64,000 bases of DNA, taken from NCBI RefSeq assembly GCF_002218065.1, contig NZ_BDUB01000001.1, positions 2,699,270-2,763,269 on the forward strand, written 5' to 3'. The notes beneath the pieces were generated by a model that was given only the letters and a program-made list of their open reading frames with translations, made no database searches and had not been told where the DNA came from. Made by a program: the position numbers and the translations under genes. The stretch is from Nodularia sp. NIES-3585 (GTDB taxonomy: Bacteria; Cyanobacteriota; Cyanobacteriia; Cyanobacteriales; Nostocaceae). Positions 18,635-27,198 of the stretch are shown here, in pieces. Numbering within the stretch: the first letter of the stretch is position 1; the number at the start of each line of letters is the position of its first letter.

Positions 18635-18671
18635 ACATTCCACCTGCTAACTATAGAGTGAACGTGAATTT

Positions 18672-19121
18672 ATGGATGTCTCCAACCCTAACTTGCTGCT
18701 GAAGCGCGTTGTTAATGTCAAAGTCATAGTTACTCCCCTCTGGAAAGAGGAAGTACAACAGCAATTGCAAGCGCAAATCAATCAAAGTGATCAGCAACTC
18801 CAACAGCTCGATTTGGAAGGACAAAGAGCAATTGCGGCCATTCAAAAGCAGAGTCTACAACCACCCGGACCCCAAACCCTCCAACAAATTGACGGTATCC
18901 AAGGCCAAGTTAATCAAAAGAAAACTGAACTGCTAGAGCAAAAAAATCAACTGCTGCAAAACCTCCAGCAAGTACAGTTTCTAGAATTGGATCAAGAAGT
19001 CAATCAATTCCAAATGGAAGGCTTTTTCCGCGTTGAAAAAGGTGATAACTTGATTAGTAAAATGCAGGTGGAAATCCTTCTGCGTGATGGTGTGGTCGAA
19101 GATATTCGCGGCGACATTTAA
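18672..19121 (+). CDS. YlqD family protein
   Basis: 149 residues; N-terminal beta segment (LLLKRVVNVKVIVTPLWKEE), a long Gln-rich coiled coil (about residues 30-110) and a short C-terminal domain (VEKGDNLISKMQVEILLRDG) as in the YlqD family of Firmicutes and cyanobacteria. Function is not established. It probably shares a transcript with the acyl synthetase before it. Confidence 0.82.
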   Translation: MDVSNPNLLLKRVVNVKVIVTPLWKEEVQQQLQAQINQSDQQLQQLDLEGQRAIAAIQKQSLQPPGPQTLQQIDGIQGQVNQKKTELLEQKNQLLQNLQQVQFLELDQEVNQFQMEGFFRVEKGDNLISKMQVEILLRDGVVEDIRGDI

Positions 19122-19128
19122 TACTTGA

Positions 19129-19677
19129 TTACTGACAGCTTTGAGTTAACTCTTTGTCAGGGTTGCTTCCAGGACTACATTGTACCTGGGAGCCAGCCCA
19201 AACAATTTGCCACATAGGGGGAGAGTTAGTTAAGAGCGATCGCCCAAAAGTTGTCATCTCCACTCGATAGTGAATTGTATCAAATGAATTGTTATTTAAT
19301 TTAGTTTGCGTAACTTTAACTAAGGCTTGATTTGGTTGGGGATAAACTACTTCTACTTGGTGCTTTTCTGCTGCTAATGATTGCTCATCCAAAGCATTCA
19401 AAGCCAGGGCAGCCGGATCACTACCTTGAAGAGCAAAATTGATATTTTCTAGTGGTATAGTTTGATATTTGTAACGCTCTGGGTATGCCTCAATCTCTTC
19501 AGCATCTTGCACAGTCACTACTACCTGCTGTTGACCATTGCCATTTTCTCCTATGGTTTGAGATTGTTGCTCCTGGGTGAGATCAAAGCCACCACAAGCA
19601 GTAGCAAAGATACTTAGTAGCAAAACTAAACAAAAATTCCACTTGTTCAACAACATAAAACTCAACAAGAAATTCAA
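19129..19677 (-). CDS. Hypothetical lipoprotein
   Basis: 182 residues with a lipoprotein signal ending FATACGG (lipobox cysteine near residue 28). The mature part has Gln-rich linkers, VVVTVQDAEEIEAYPERYKY, and a predicted mostly beta C-terminal half. I recognise no family; it seems a cyanobacterial secreted protein. It is convergent with the YlqD gene, only 7 bases apart. Confidence 0.7.
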   Translation of the reverse strand: MNFLLSFMLLNKWNFCLVLLLSIFATACGGFDLTQEQQSQTIGENGNGQQQVVVTVQDAEEIEAYPERYKYQTIPLENINFALQGSDPAALALNALDEQSLAAEKHQVEVVYPQPNQALVKVTQTKLNNNSFDTIHYRVEMTTFGRSLLTNSPPMWQIVWAGSQVQCSPGSNPDKELTQSCQ

Positions 19678-20050
19678 ACACCTTGACTATGAATTGGAAA
19701 TTTAAAATTCAACTTTCACCACTAACCCCATATGATCTGCCTGGGTAAGTAGCCATGGAGGAATATCAACATTTATAGCAATCCTATGTGAGTTATGAAA
19801 AATTCTGGATAACTATTGAATTGAATAATGCAACATTGACAGAAAATCTACAATTGTTATATAAGATAGACTTTTATCCCATATTGAGGTTCCTGGGTTC
19901 ATTGGTAAATTGAGTAAAATTTGTCAGTCAATAACCCATTCCTCTTCAGCGAGAATAGAAAATTTCAACATTAAAACTCCTTAGCCAAGATACAATTTAA
20001 TCTGGCAAAAGCTGTTAAAGTCCATAAACCATTGATTCTGATACCACCAT

Positions 20051-21331
20051 ATGAGCATTCACGAAGTATTTATGCCGGCGCTAAGTTCCACCATGACGGA
20101 AGGAAAAATCGTTTCCTGGGTGAAATCGCCGGGCGATAAAGTGGAAAAAGGCGAAACCGTGGTGGTGGTCGAGTCAGATAAGGCAGATATGGATGTGGAA
20201 ACCTTCTATGAAGGATATCTAGCCCACATCATAGTACAAGCCGGCGACACCGCACCTGTAGGATCTGCGATCGCCTACGTAGCAGAAACAGAAGCCGAAA
20301 TCGCCACCGCTAAGACTTTGGCCAACTCCGGGTCAGCTGCGGATACTTCAACCGCCACCCCCGAACCAGTTGCAGCCTCAGCCTCAGTGGGAATACCTGC
20401 CTTGGCTACTCAAAATGGGTCTAACCACCGCGAAGGAAGACTCGTAGTTTCACCCCGCGCCCGCAAATTAGCCAAAGAACTAAAAGTTGATTTGACTACT
20501 CTCAAAGGTAGCGGTCCCTATGGTCGCATCGTCGCCGAAGATGTGGAATCATCTGTAAATAAAGGCCAGCCACCCGCAGCCGTCAAACCAACACCAGCCC
20601 CAACCTACACTCCAGTTGCACCCCCAGTAACCACACCCGCACCTACACCAGTTGTTCCTGGTCAAACAGTGGCACTAACTACCTTCCAACAAGCCGTAGT
20701 TAGAAACATGGTAGCCAGCCTATCTGTGCCAGTTTTCCGAGTAGGTTACACAATTACCACCGATGGACTAGATCAGCTTTACAAACAAATTAAATCCAAA
20801 GGCGTAACTATGACAGCGCTATTGGCAAAAGCCGTAGCGGTGACATTACAAAAACATCCATTATTAAATGCCAGCTATTCAGAACAGGGAATTGTTTATC
20901 ATTCTGGCATCAACGTTGCCATAGCCGTAGCAATGGATGATGGCGGATTAATTACACCAGTGCTGCAAAATGCAGACATGGTAGATATTTATTCTCTCTC
21001 CCGGACGTGGAAAAACTTAGTAGAACGTGCTAAATCCAAACAACTACAACCCGAAGAATACAACAGTGGTACATTTACCCTGTCAAACTTAGGAATGTTT
21101 GGCGTAGACACATTTGATGCCATTTTACCCCCCGGACAAGGTTCAATTTTAGCCATTGGTGCATCCAGTCCCCAAGTAGTAGCCACAGGCGAAGGTTTAT
21201 TTGGCGTGCGGCAACAAATGCAAGTCAACATTACCTGTGACCACCGGATTATTTACGGTGCAGACGCTGCGGCCTTCCTCAAAGACCTCACAAAATTGAT
21301 TGAAACCAACCCTCAATCCCTAACCATGTAA
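20051..21331 (+). CDS. pdhC: Dihydrolipoamide acetyltransferase (pyruvate dehydrogenase E2)
   Basis: 426 residues with the standard E2 order: lipoyl domain with lipoylated Lys44 in VESDKADMDV, a Pro/Ala linker, an E3/E1-binding domain (VSPRARKLAKELKVDL ... GSGPYGRIVAEDV, about residues 139-170), a second Pro-rich linker, and the catalytic domain ending TCDHRIIYGADAAAF, whose His and Asp are the acetyl-transfer residues. It carries acetyl groups from E1 to CoA in acetyl-CoA synthesis. As usual in cyanobacteria, the gene is not in an operon with E1 or E3. The 373 bases before it hold no other gene that I can see. Confidence 0.95.
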   Translation: MSIHEVFMPALSSTMTEGKIVSWVKSPGDKVEKGETVVVVESDKADMDVETFYEGYLAHIIVQAGDTAPVGSAIAYVAETEAEIATAKTLANSGSAADTSTATPEPVAASASVGIPALATQNGSNHREGRLVVSPRARKLAKELKVDLTTLKGSGPYGRIVAEDVESSVNKGQPPAAVKPTPAPTYTPVAPPVTTPAPTPVVPGQTVALTTFQQAVVRNMVASLSVPVFRVGYTITTDGLDQLYKQIKSKGVTMTALLAKAVAVTLQKHPLLNASYSEQGIVYHSGINVAIAVAMDDGGLITPVLQNADMVDIYSLSRTWKNLVERAKSKQLQPEEYNSGTFTLSNLGMFGVDTFDAILPPGQGSILAIGASSPQVVATGEGLFGVRQQMQVNITCDHRIIYGADAAAFLKDLTKLIETNPQSLTM

Positions 21332-21346
21332 GTGAAGTCCTCCGGC

Positions 21347-21710
21347 TCACTTCGCTGAAGCAGGAGCTTCAAAGAAACAACCATCATCAGTTCGTGTCTC
21401 GTTCGCCGTTGCCACGTTGGGTATATCACAAGGATATTCGGGACTGAACCCGATGATGGTCTTACACAGCGTCTCTGGTATTACTACCTTTATCTCCTCA
21501 AAGAAGAACCCACGCAGCCACCCTGCTTCCAAAGGCGGTTTGATTTCTTTCCCTTACAGTAGGCTTGGCTGATCTTTTACCGTAGGACGTAGCCTTACGA
21601 ACCAGTGGTCTACTCTTTCCCCCTTTCTCACGCTCTTAGTCTTGGCAAGCGTCGAGCCGCTACTGTAGCCGTTTGTTATGAGCCGTGTGGGTGGGTCGCA
21701 ACCATATAGA
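21347..21710 (-). pseudogene. Possible decayed coding sequence of unknown family
   Basis: The 620 bp between E2 and rtcB are not simple spacer. On the minus strand one frame reads NGYSSGSTLAKTKSVRKGER, VDHWFVRLRPTVKDQPSLL, then TAA, then KEIKPPLEAGWLRGFFFEEI and CKTIIGFSPEYPCDIPNV to a stop at 21347. The amino-acid composition is protein-like on both sides of the stop, but I recognise no family. It could be a transposon-derived gene broken by one nonsense change, or chance. The rest (21711-21920) holds dispersed repeat sequence. Confidence 0.3.
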
Positions 21711-21923
21711 ATTTAGCATATCTATATAGGGCTTGCTATCCATCCCTACCTCGCTACGCTGTAGCTTGCTTCCCGCAGGGTGGGTAGGGACTTCCGCAGA
21801 ATTTCGTTAAAAAATTACACAGAGGCGTAGCATAGCCACGCCTCTAATCAGTTTTGCTCAAAACCCGCATCATTTCTCAGCGTACCTTTGCGCTTACCTT
21901 AGCGTACCTCTGCGTTTAAACAT

Positions 21924-21945
21924 AAAAAAAGTGGGCAACGCCCAC
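21924..21945 (-). terminator. Rho-independent terminator of rtcB
   Basis: On the minus strand, GTGGGC-GTT-GCCCAC is followed by seven T residues, 10 bases after the rtcB stop. Confidence 0.85.
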
Positions 21946-21954
21946 CTGATAAAC

Positions 21955-23378
21955 TCAACCCTTCACACAAACAACCTGCTTCAAAGTAGCAACAACCTCC
22001 ACCAAATCAGCTTGATTAGCCATCACCTGATCAATAGACTTATAAGCACCAGGAATTTCATCTAAAACCCCAGTATCCTTACGACATTCTACACCCTGAG
22101 TTTGCTCAATCAAATCATCAAGAGTATAGGCTTTTTTTGCCTTAGTTCTAGACATTAACCGCCCCGCACCATGAGCGCAGGAGCAAAAACTGTGAGCATT
22201 ACCTTTACCCTTAACAATAAAAGATTTTGCTCCCATGGAACCGGGAATAATCCCATAGTCTTCAGTTTGGGCGCGAACTGCACCCTTACGAGTCACATAC
22301 ACATCCTCATTAAAATGCACTTCTTTTTCCGCATAATTGTGATGACAATTGACCTGTAATAAAGGTTTAGTCACCTTTCCGCCCGCCAGATACCTCTCAA
22401 TAATGTGCTTAAAACGCGCCATCATCACATCACGGTTAAAACGTGCGTAGTCTTGCGCCCACTGTAAATCATGCCAGTATGCTTGAAATTCTGGCGTACC
22501 CGCGATGAAGTAAGACAAATCAGGATCAGGTAATTTATTCCCCGCCATCTTAGCTAACTCTTTAGCTGTACTAATATGGCACTGTGCTAGCTGATTACCG
22601 ATGTTACGTGAACCAGAATGCAACATCAACCAAACTTGGTTTTCTGTATCGAGGCATACTTCAATAAAGTGATTCAATTTGTTACTAATTGCTGGTTAAA
22701 ATGAACGTAGCAATTGATCAAGTCATTTCTGCTTGATTCTATACCTTCAAGTTCAGTATAGTTCGGAGTACACCTTCATCCTAAAAAATTAGGATGCCCA
22801 AGTCCCTCTACTCTCTACGGGGCGTTTTACCGCTTCCCTCGGTATTAGCGATCGCAGCCTTCACCGATTTGGACGAGTTTTTAATCTTACATTACTGTAA
22901 GATGGGGCAATCTTTCACCCCCACCAAGAGAACCCATTTGTTTCATGGCTTTGCTTTGCAGGTCTTGAACACCTGGATGTAACTCGGAAAATTCACGCCA
23001 CCTTTGCCAATTAGCCGCAGATTTTTCGACATCTTTATTAGCATTGAATCCAGTCGGAATTGCTGCTTCAATATCTAAGCGAATCTTCTTGAGTTTGCCT
23101 TCAATTTGTTCACCAGTAAATGGCATTTTGATAGCGCTCATACCGCAACCAATATCCACACCCACAGCCGCTGGAATAATGGCTTCTTTGGTGGCGATAA
23201 CAGAACCCACTAAAGCACCTTTACCTAAGTGAACGTCTGGCATCAAAGCTACGTGTTTAAACACAAATGGTAGTGATGCTACATTCTTTGCCATCTTGGT
23301 TTCATCAGAACCTAAGGGATGATTTGCCCAAGATAAAACCGGGAATTGTGTAGTAATTTCTAACTTTTCGTAGGGCAT
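21955..23378 (-). CDS. rtcB: RNA-splicing ligase RtcB, interrupted by a group I intron
   Basis: Two exons: 23378-22917 (154 codons) and 22674-21955 (239 codons plus stop), giving 393 residues when joined between a GGT codon and AAT. The joined protein has all RtcB metal and guanylation residues: Cys in VGVDIGCGMS, Asn-His in GGGNHFIEV formed exactly across the junction, His in LHSGSRNIGNQ, His in NCHHNYAEKEVH and the guanylated His in SCAHGAGRLMSR. Without splicing, exon 1 runs into a stop nine codons into the insert and would make a truncated, inactive product. RtcB joins 2',3'-cyclic phosphate and 5'-OH RNA ends. A terminator follows the stop. No archease gene is adjacent. Confidence 0.9.
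22675..22916 (-). ncRNA. Group I self-splicing intron in rtcB
   Basis: A 242-nt insert without an ORF. 5' exon end GGGGU pairs with intron GCCCC, giving P1 with the required U-G wobble at the splice site; the last intron base is G. Further helices in order: P2 ATCTTAC/GTAAGAT, P4 TCGGT/ACCGA, P6 GGGaaGCG/CGCCCC, P7 GAGTA/TACTC, P8 CATCCTAA/TTAGGATG, then P9-region hairpins CTATAC/GTATAG, ATCAAG/CTTGAT and AATTGC/GCAATT. Conserved core strings AAATCGGTGAAGGC, AATACCGAGG and CCGTAGAGAGTAGA match the group I core. It lacks a homing endonuclease. Exact ends are set by the P1 pairing, the terminal G and restoration of the RtcB frame. Confidence 0.9.
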
Positions 23379-23660
23379 AATTTTATTTAATGGTCAGTGT
23401 TTTATTTGATGAAAAATTTGCCAAACTTTGTGTCTAATTTGCATTAGCCAGTAATGGCTCTTTGATTTGTATATGACATTTTATTTGCTAAACAAGAAAC
23501 TTGTATTATTATTGTAGTGTATTGTAGTTTAGGTGTCAACGCGATCGCTTGTGGGATGGCAACAGATTCGCCCAACAAAAAAAGCAGTTAGCTATTCACA
23601 GCGATAATTAGTTAAAATTTGTGAATAATTCAGCTAACCCATCAACTCTAGTTAAATCCT

Positions 23661-24578
23661 ATGGCTACTCGTCAAGATACGATTTGGGAAAAGTTTCTCT
23701 CCCCTGTAGTGCGGGCGTTTATTGATGAAGAGGCTTTGCAGCGTTACTCTAATAGTATTAACTGGGAGCAAGAAAGCGATCGCTTGCGACAATCTGATGT
23801 GATCATGCCCCTATACTACAGCCAGCAAAATTTTCATGGCATTGAAGGCGGATATCTTAATTCTAGTGCAGCAGTTACATACGACCCCATTACTCAATAT
23901 GTCTTACCACCCAACGAAACTGTAGTACGTCAAGCTTTAATTGATGCCATCCAAGTCAAACCACGACGCATACTTGATTTAGGCTGTGGTACAGGTTCCA
24001 CAAGCTTAATGTTAAAACAGGCATTTCCCCAAGCCCAAGTCATCGGTTTAGATTTATCTCCTTATATGCTGGTGAGGGCAGAAGATAAAGCCAGAAATGC
24101 AGGTTTAGATATACACTGGCAACATGGTAACGCGGAAACCACCAATTTCCCAGAGGCTAGTTTTGACTTAGTAACAGCATCTTTGTTATTTCATGAAACA
24201 CCCAGTGTAGTATGCCAGACAATTCTGCGGGAAAGCTTCCGGTTATTGGTGACTGGTGGGCAAGTTTTAATTCTCGATGGGAATCAGAATACCTTACGTC
24301 AGTTGCATTGGCTGAATGATGTTTTTGAAGAGCCATATATTCGTGAGTATGCGGCTGACAGTTTAGACGCACGTATGGGCGCTGCTGGGTTTGAAGCGGT
24401 GCGAACTCAGGATGTGTGGTGGATAAATCAGATGACAAGCGGGATTAAACCGATTTCCGTTACAGATACAAATATGCAAAATCATGCCCGTCAGCACACA
24501 CCGACACCAACAGAGACCACAATAGATAATAATGATTTGGAGGACTTTGGATCTCCAGTGTTTGGCATAACGGCATGA
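23661..24578 (+). CDS. Class I SAM-dependent methyltransferase
   Basis: 305 residues. SAM motif I ILDLGCGTGSTSL (about 104-116), motif II VIGLDLSPYML and a following NFPEASFDLV place it among UbiE/Methyltransf_11-type enzymes. The N-terminal 90 residues are an extra helical region seen in cyanobacterial members. Substrate unknown. The stop overlaps the next gene's start (ATGA), so it is co-translated with a HAD phosphatase. Confidence 0.85.
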   Translation: MATRQDTIWEKFLSPVVRAFIDEEALQRYSNSINWEQESDRLRQSDVIMPLYYSQQNFHGIEGGYLNSSAAVTYDPITQYVLPPNETVVRQALIDAIQVKPRRILDLGCGTGSTSLMLKQAFPQAQVIGLDLSPYMLVRAEDKARNAGLDIHWQHGNAETTNFPEASFDLVTASLLFHETPSVVCQTILRESFRLLVTGGQVLILDGNQNTLRQLHWLNDVFEEPYIREYAADSLDARMGAAGFEAVRTQDVWWINQMTSGIKPISVTDTNMQNHARQHTPTPTETTIDNNDLEDFGSPVFGITA

Positions 24579-25327
24579 GTTTAAAGGCAGTTTTATTTGA
24601 TTTTAATGGTGTAATCATTAACGATGAGCAAATCCACCTACAACTGATAGACGAGATTCTCATAGAGGAAAATCTGCAACCTCAAAAGGTGAGTGAGCGT
24701 CAAGCTTCTTTAGGACATAGCGATCGCGCTTGTTTGCAAGAGTTGCTGAAAAATCGTGGTAGGGTTGATAATCAAGAGTATTTAACTAAACTACTGCACC
24801 GCAAAGCGCAAGCTTATGTGCAGGAACTAGAAAAAATCGCCAAACTGCCATTGTATCCAGGTGTAGAAGACTTAATATATCAGGTGCGATCGCGAAATAT
24901 TGCCCCAGATGATCCGCGTGGACTAAAACTAGGCTTAGTTAGTGGTGCAATTCGCCAAGAAATCACACTGGTACTGGAACGCGCCAAGCTGGCTGAATAT
25001 TTTCCAGTGATTGTAGCGGGTGATGACATTACCACCAGTAAGCCTCAACCGGAAGGTTATCTTCTGGCTGTAGAACGTCTGAACCAAGAATATCCTGATT
25101 TAAATCTACAACCACAAGAATGTCTGGCAATTGAAGATACTCCAGCGGGTATTGAAGCAGCGAAACAAGCGCAAATGCAGGTAGTTGGTGTAGCCAATAC
25201 CTACCCATTTCATATGCTTCAACGCTGCTGTAACTGGACTGTGGATTATTTGATTGATTTAGAGTTAGAACGGGTACAGGAAGTTTTTTTACAAAAAAAT
25301 CTCAAAATTACTGCGCCTGAGTGTTAA
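24575..25327 (+). CDS. HAD superfamily hydrolase (beta-phosphoglucomutase-like)
   Basis: 250 residues of HAD subfamily IA. Motif I is FDFNGVIINDE with nucleophile Asp9 but Asn11 where a phosphatase normally has the acid/base Asp. Motif II is LGLVSGA, motif III includes TSKPQPEGYLLA, and motif IV LAIEDTPAGIEAAKQA. The cap domain is at residues ~15-95. Overlaps the upstream methyltransferase gene by 4 bases. Substrate unknown; the Asn change could lower phosphatase activity or favour a mutase-like or other role. Confidence 0.85.
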   Translation: MSLKAVLFDFNGVIINDEQIHLQLIDEILIEENLQPQKVSERQASLGHSDRACLQELLKNRGRVDNQEYLTKLLHRKAQAYVQELEKIAKLPLYPGVEDLIYQVRSRNIAPDDPRGLKLGLVSGAIRQEITLVLERAKLAEYFPVIVAGDDITTSKPQPEGYLLAVERLNQEYPDLNLQPQECLAIEDTPAGIEAAKQAQMQVVGVANTYPFHMLQRCCNWTVDYLIDLELERVQEVFLQKNLKITAPEC

Positions 25328-25369
25328 AATATGATATGTATGTCAGGGTTTGTAACTCTGCATTCATCC

Positions 25370-25442
25370 GGGGAATTAGCTCAGTTGGTAGAGTGCTGCG
25401 ATCGCACCGCAGAGGTCAGGGGTTCGAGTCTCCTATTCTCCA
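25370..25442 (+). tRNA. trnA: tRNA-Ala(CGC)
   Basis: 73 nt fold as a full cloverleaf: acceptor GGGGAAT/ATTCTCC with the alanine identity pair G3-U70, D-arm GCTC/GAGT, anticodon stem CTGCG/CGCAG, loop ATCGCAC with anticodon CGC, T-arm with GGTTCGAGTC. CCA is not encoded. The anticodon stem-loop contains the HIP1 octamer GCGATCGC. Confidence 0.9.
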
Positions 25443-25449
25443 TTTATTT

Positions 25450-25797
25450 TCATAGCTGGAAAATTTGAATTAACCGCGTGTTTAACTCTTCTAATTGCTT
25501 GATTCCTAAATTACCAATACGTCGGGTAATCAAATTGCGATCTATGGTGACAATGCGGGATACAATCACCTTAGAACTCACTTTTAAACCTGTGTTAGCA
25601 AACTCCTGATCTGAATCACTAATTAAAAATTATTCCGGCTGTAACTTTATTAAATTTTGAGAAGAAATAAAACAAATTATAATATTATTACTGCCTGTAG
25701 AACTAACCCAGAGGACAACAGCAGGGCGTAACTTAGTTTCACTAAAATCAGTAAATGGAAAGGGTGCTAAAATCACATCTCCTTTTTTAAGAGACAT
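25450..25797 (-). pseudogene. MazF/PemK-type toxin with an internal stop
   Basis: 116 codons on the minus strand open MSLKKGDVILAPFPFTDFSE and continue KLRPAVVLWVSS, the typical N-terminus of PemK/MazF endoribonucleases. Codon 56 (25630-25632) is TAA; beyond it the same frame continues with toxin-like sequence to a normal stop. The first codon overlaps the antitoxin stop by one base (TAATG). One nonsense change has probably inactivated the toxin. Confidence 0.82.
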
Positions 25798-26042
25798 TAA
25801 ACAGGTTCTCCATCTTCACAGGTATAAATATCTGGTTCATTTGCCAAAAAATAAAAACAGCCTCCAGTTTCAGCTAGTTTAATTAATTCTTGATTTGAGG
25901 GTTCAGAACCTTCAAAAAATAGCTCTCGTGCTAAAATTTGGCGTTCCTCTGGAGAAAGAGCGCGAATAACTTGGATGAGAGTATTTATCAATTTTATATT
26001 AACAGTTTGGGTTTCAAGTGTTTCCCTTTGATTCATCCTCAT
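25797..26042 (-). CDS. Antitoxin partner of the broken MazF-type toxin
   Basis: 81 residues from the ATG at 26042, which has AGGAG 4-5 bases upstream; a longer reading exists but lacks such a site. The middle segment RALSPEERQILARELFF is typical of the small antitoxin-like proteins encoded before cyanobacterial PemK toxins. There is no recognisable DNA-binding domain. The reading frame is intact although the toxin is not. Confidence 0.7.
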   Translation of the reverse strand: MRMNQRETLETQTVNIKLINTLIQVIRALSPEERQILARELFFEGSEPSNQELIKLAETGGCFYFLANEPDIYTCEDGEPV

Positions 26043-26108
26043 AGCTCCTGAGTTTGACAAATAGCTGATTTACTAATATATTTTAACTAGAATTAATCAG
26101 CTAGGTAA

Positions 26109-26190
26109 AAATTAGCTCATTTGGTAGAGACTACGATGCCTGAGCCGAGCGATCGCACCACAGAGATCAGGGGTTCCCTGATCAATTCAT
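26109..26190 (+). pseudogene. Degenerate tRNA-Ala copy
   Basis: The segments ATTAGCTCATTTGGTAGAGA, GCGATCGCACCACAGAGATC and AGGGGTTC match the D-arm, anticodon arm and T-arm of the intact tRNA-Ala(CGC) 740 bp upstream. The acceptor stem and the 5' half of the anticodon arm are lost, so no cloverleaf forms. Confidence 0.65.
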
Positions 26191-26198
26191 GTCTTGAT

Positions 26199-26612
26199 TC
26201 AGCAACGCTGTTTTTGCCATTCTTTGATGATTAGTGCTGACCAGAAAATAAATCCTAATATCGCTAAACTAGTCAACCCATCAGTCCAGATCAACAGATG
26301 CATCTTCGCCGAGAACCGAGAAAGACTTCCATAAAGATAATGTCCTGGGCTGGCTAAACCTGTAAATGAGTAGACAAATAGACAGCAATATGAAATCCAA
26401 AACTTGCCATATTTATACAGCCAGTAAGCAGTAATTCCCACCGCTGTCAAAATGAGCCACGATTGATAAATTGAAGGGGCAGTAATCCAGTCTGGTTGGG
26501 GATATTGCTCGATGAACAGATAATTATCAGTGAAGTGAATACCTGTAGAAATGATGCTGGCAATTAGCAGTATTTTTAACCATTTCTGACCCTTGACCTC
26601 AAGATTCATCAT
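26199..26612 (-). CDS. Hypothetical four-helix membrane protein
   Basis: 137 residues with about four membrane helices (KILLIASIISTGIHFTDNY, SWLILTAVGITAYWL, FWISYCCLFVYSFTGLASPG, LAILGFIFWSALIIKEW). Conserved-looking histidines and aromatic residues lie at helix ends. A GAGG site precedes the first ATG. I do not recognise the family. Confidence 0.65.
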   Translation of the reverse strand: MMNLEVKGQKWLKILLIASIISTGIHFTDNYLFIEQYPQPDWITAPSIYQSWLILTAVGITAYWLYKYGKFWISYCCLFVYSFTGLASPGHYLYGSLSRFSAKMHLLIWTDGLTSLAILGFIFWSALIIKEWQKQRC

Positions 26613-26731
26613 CAGATTGCCTCAAAATTAAATTCATGTACTCCACACCAGCGATGTAAATTGCTACAACTAAATCGAAACTTACACAAGCGATCGCATA
26701 CCAAGCAGGAGTAAATTATGACATCGTTGTT

Positions 26732-27184
26732 TTACAGTGCATCAACCAATAAATTAGCGGGTTGAGCATCTACTTTTGAATGCAGGTAAGGCAAGAACGA
26801 AGACCGTTCCTCTGGGCTTAACCGTCTTGGGCGCATCGTTTGCGTATCTACAAATAAGCCTTTTTGCCAACCTTCTGCTGCCAAGATTTTCTGTTCTTTA
26901 TAGAAGCAAAACTGCATAATAGCAGAGACATTTTTTAGTTCAGAAAGCCACATTTCTACCTGAACACGTTCGCCTAAATATAGCGGCGATTTGTAGGTGA
27001 TGTTAGTTTGAACCAAAACCGGAGCAAACCCTTGCTGTAAGATTTTATGTGTCGGCATTCCCACAGCTTCTAGCAGTTTTGTCCGTCCAATTTCCATCCA
27101 CTGAATATAAACAATGTTGTTGACATGGCTAATAAAATCAATGTGGAAAGAATAAACTTCTAACTCAAAGCATATTTTTTGCAT
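26732..27184 (-). CDS. Acyl-CoA thioesterase, hot-dog fold (4HBT family)
   Basis: 150 residues from the ATG at 27184. ISHVNNIVYIQWMEIGRTKL is the hot-dog 4-hydroxybenzoyl-CoA thioesterase helix; VLVQTNITYKSPLYLGERV is the following strand pair. The usual catalytic Asp in this type of enzyme (DxxGHVNN) is represented by Asp18-Phe-Ile-Ser-His. It is divergently arranged with a TetR regulator; two 16-bp operator-like palindromes lie between, so it is the probable target of that regulator. Confidence 0.82.
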   Translation of the reverse strand: MQKICFELEVYSFHIDFISHVNNIVYIQWMEIGRTKLLEAVGMPTHKILQQGFAPVLVQTNITYKSPLYLGERVQVEMWLSELKNVSAIMQFCFYKEQKILAAEGWQKGLFVDTQTMRPRRLSPEERSSFLPYLHSKVDAQPANLLVDAL

Positions 27185-27198
27185 CTTCAATTCTCAAA

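Noticed and set aside
21600-21720. Group II intron domain V (GAGCCGTGTG at about 21678)
   Set aside because: The match stops after ten bases; the rest of the 34-nt hairpin and an RT gene are absent.
21955-23378. rtcB as a pseudogene, or interrupted by an intein remnant
   Set aside because: The insert is too short and has stop codons in every relevant frame for an intein, has no splicing blocks, and carries group I pairing; the two exons are intact and join in frame.
26109-26190. Second functional tRNA-Ala
   Set aside because: Acceptor and anticodon stems cannot form; only fragments match.
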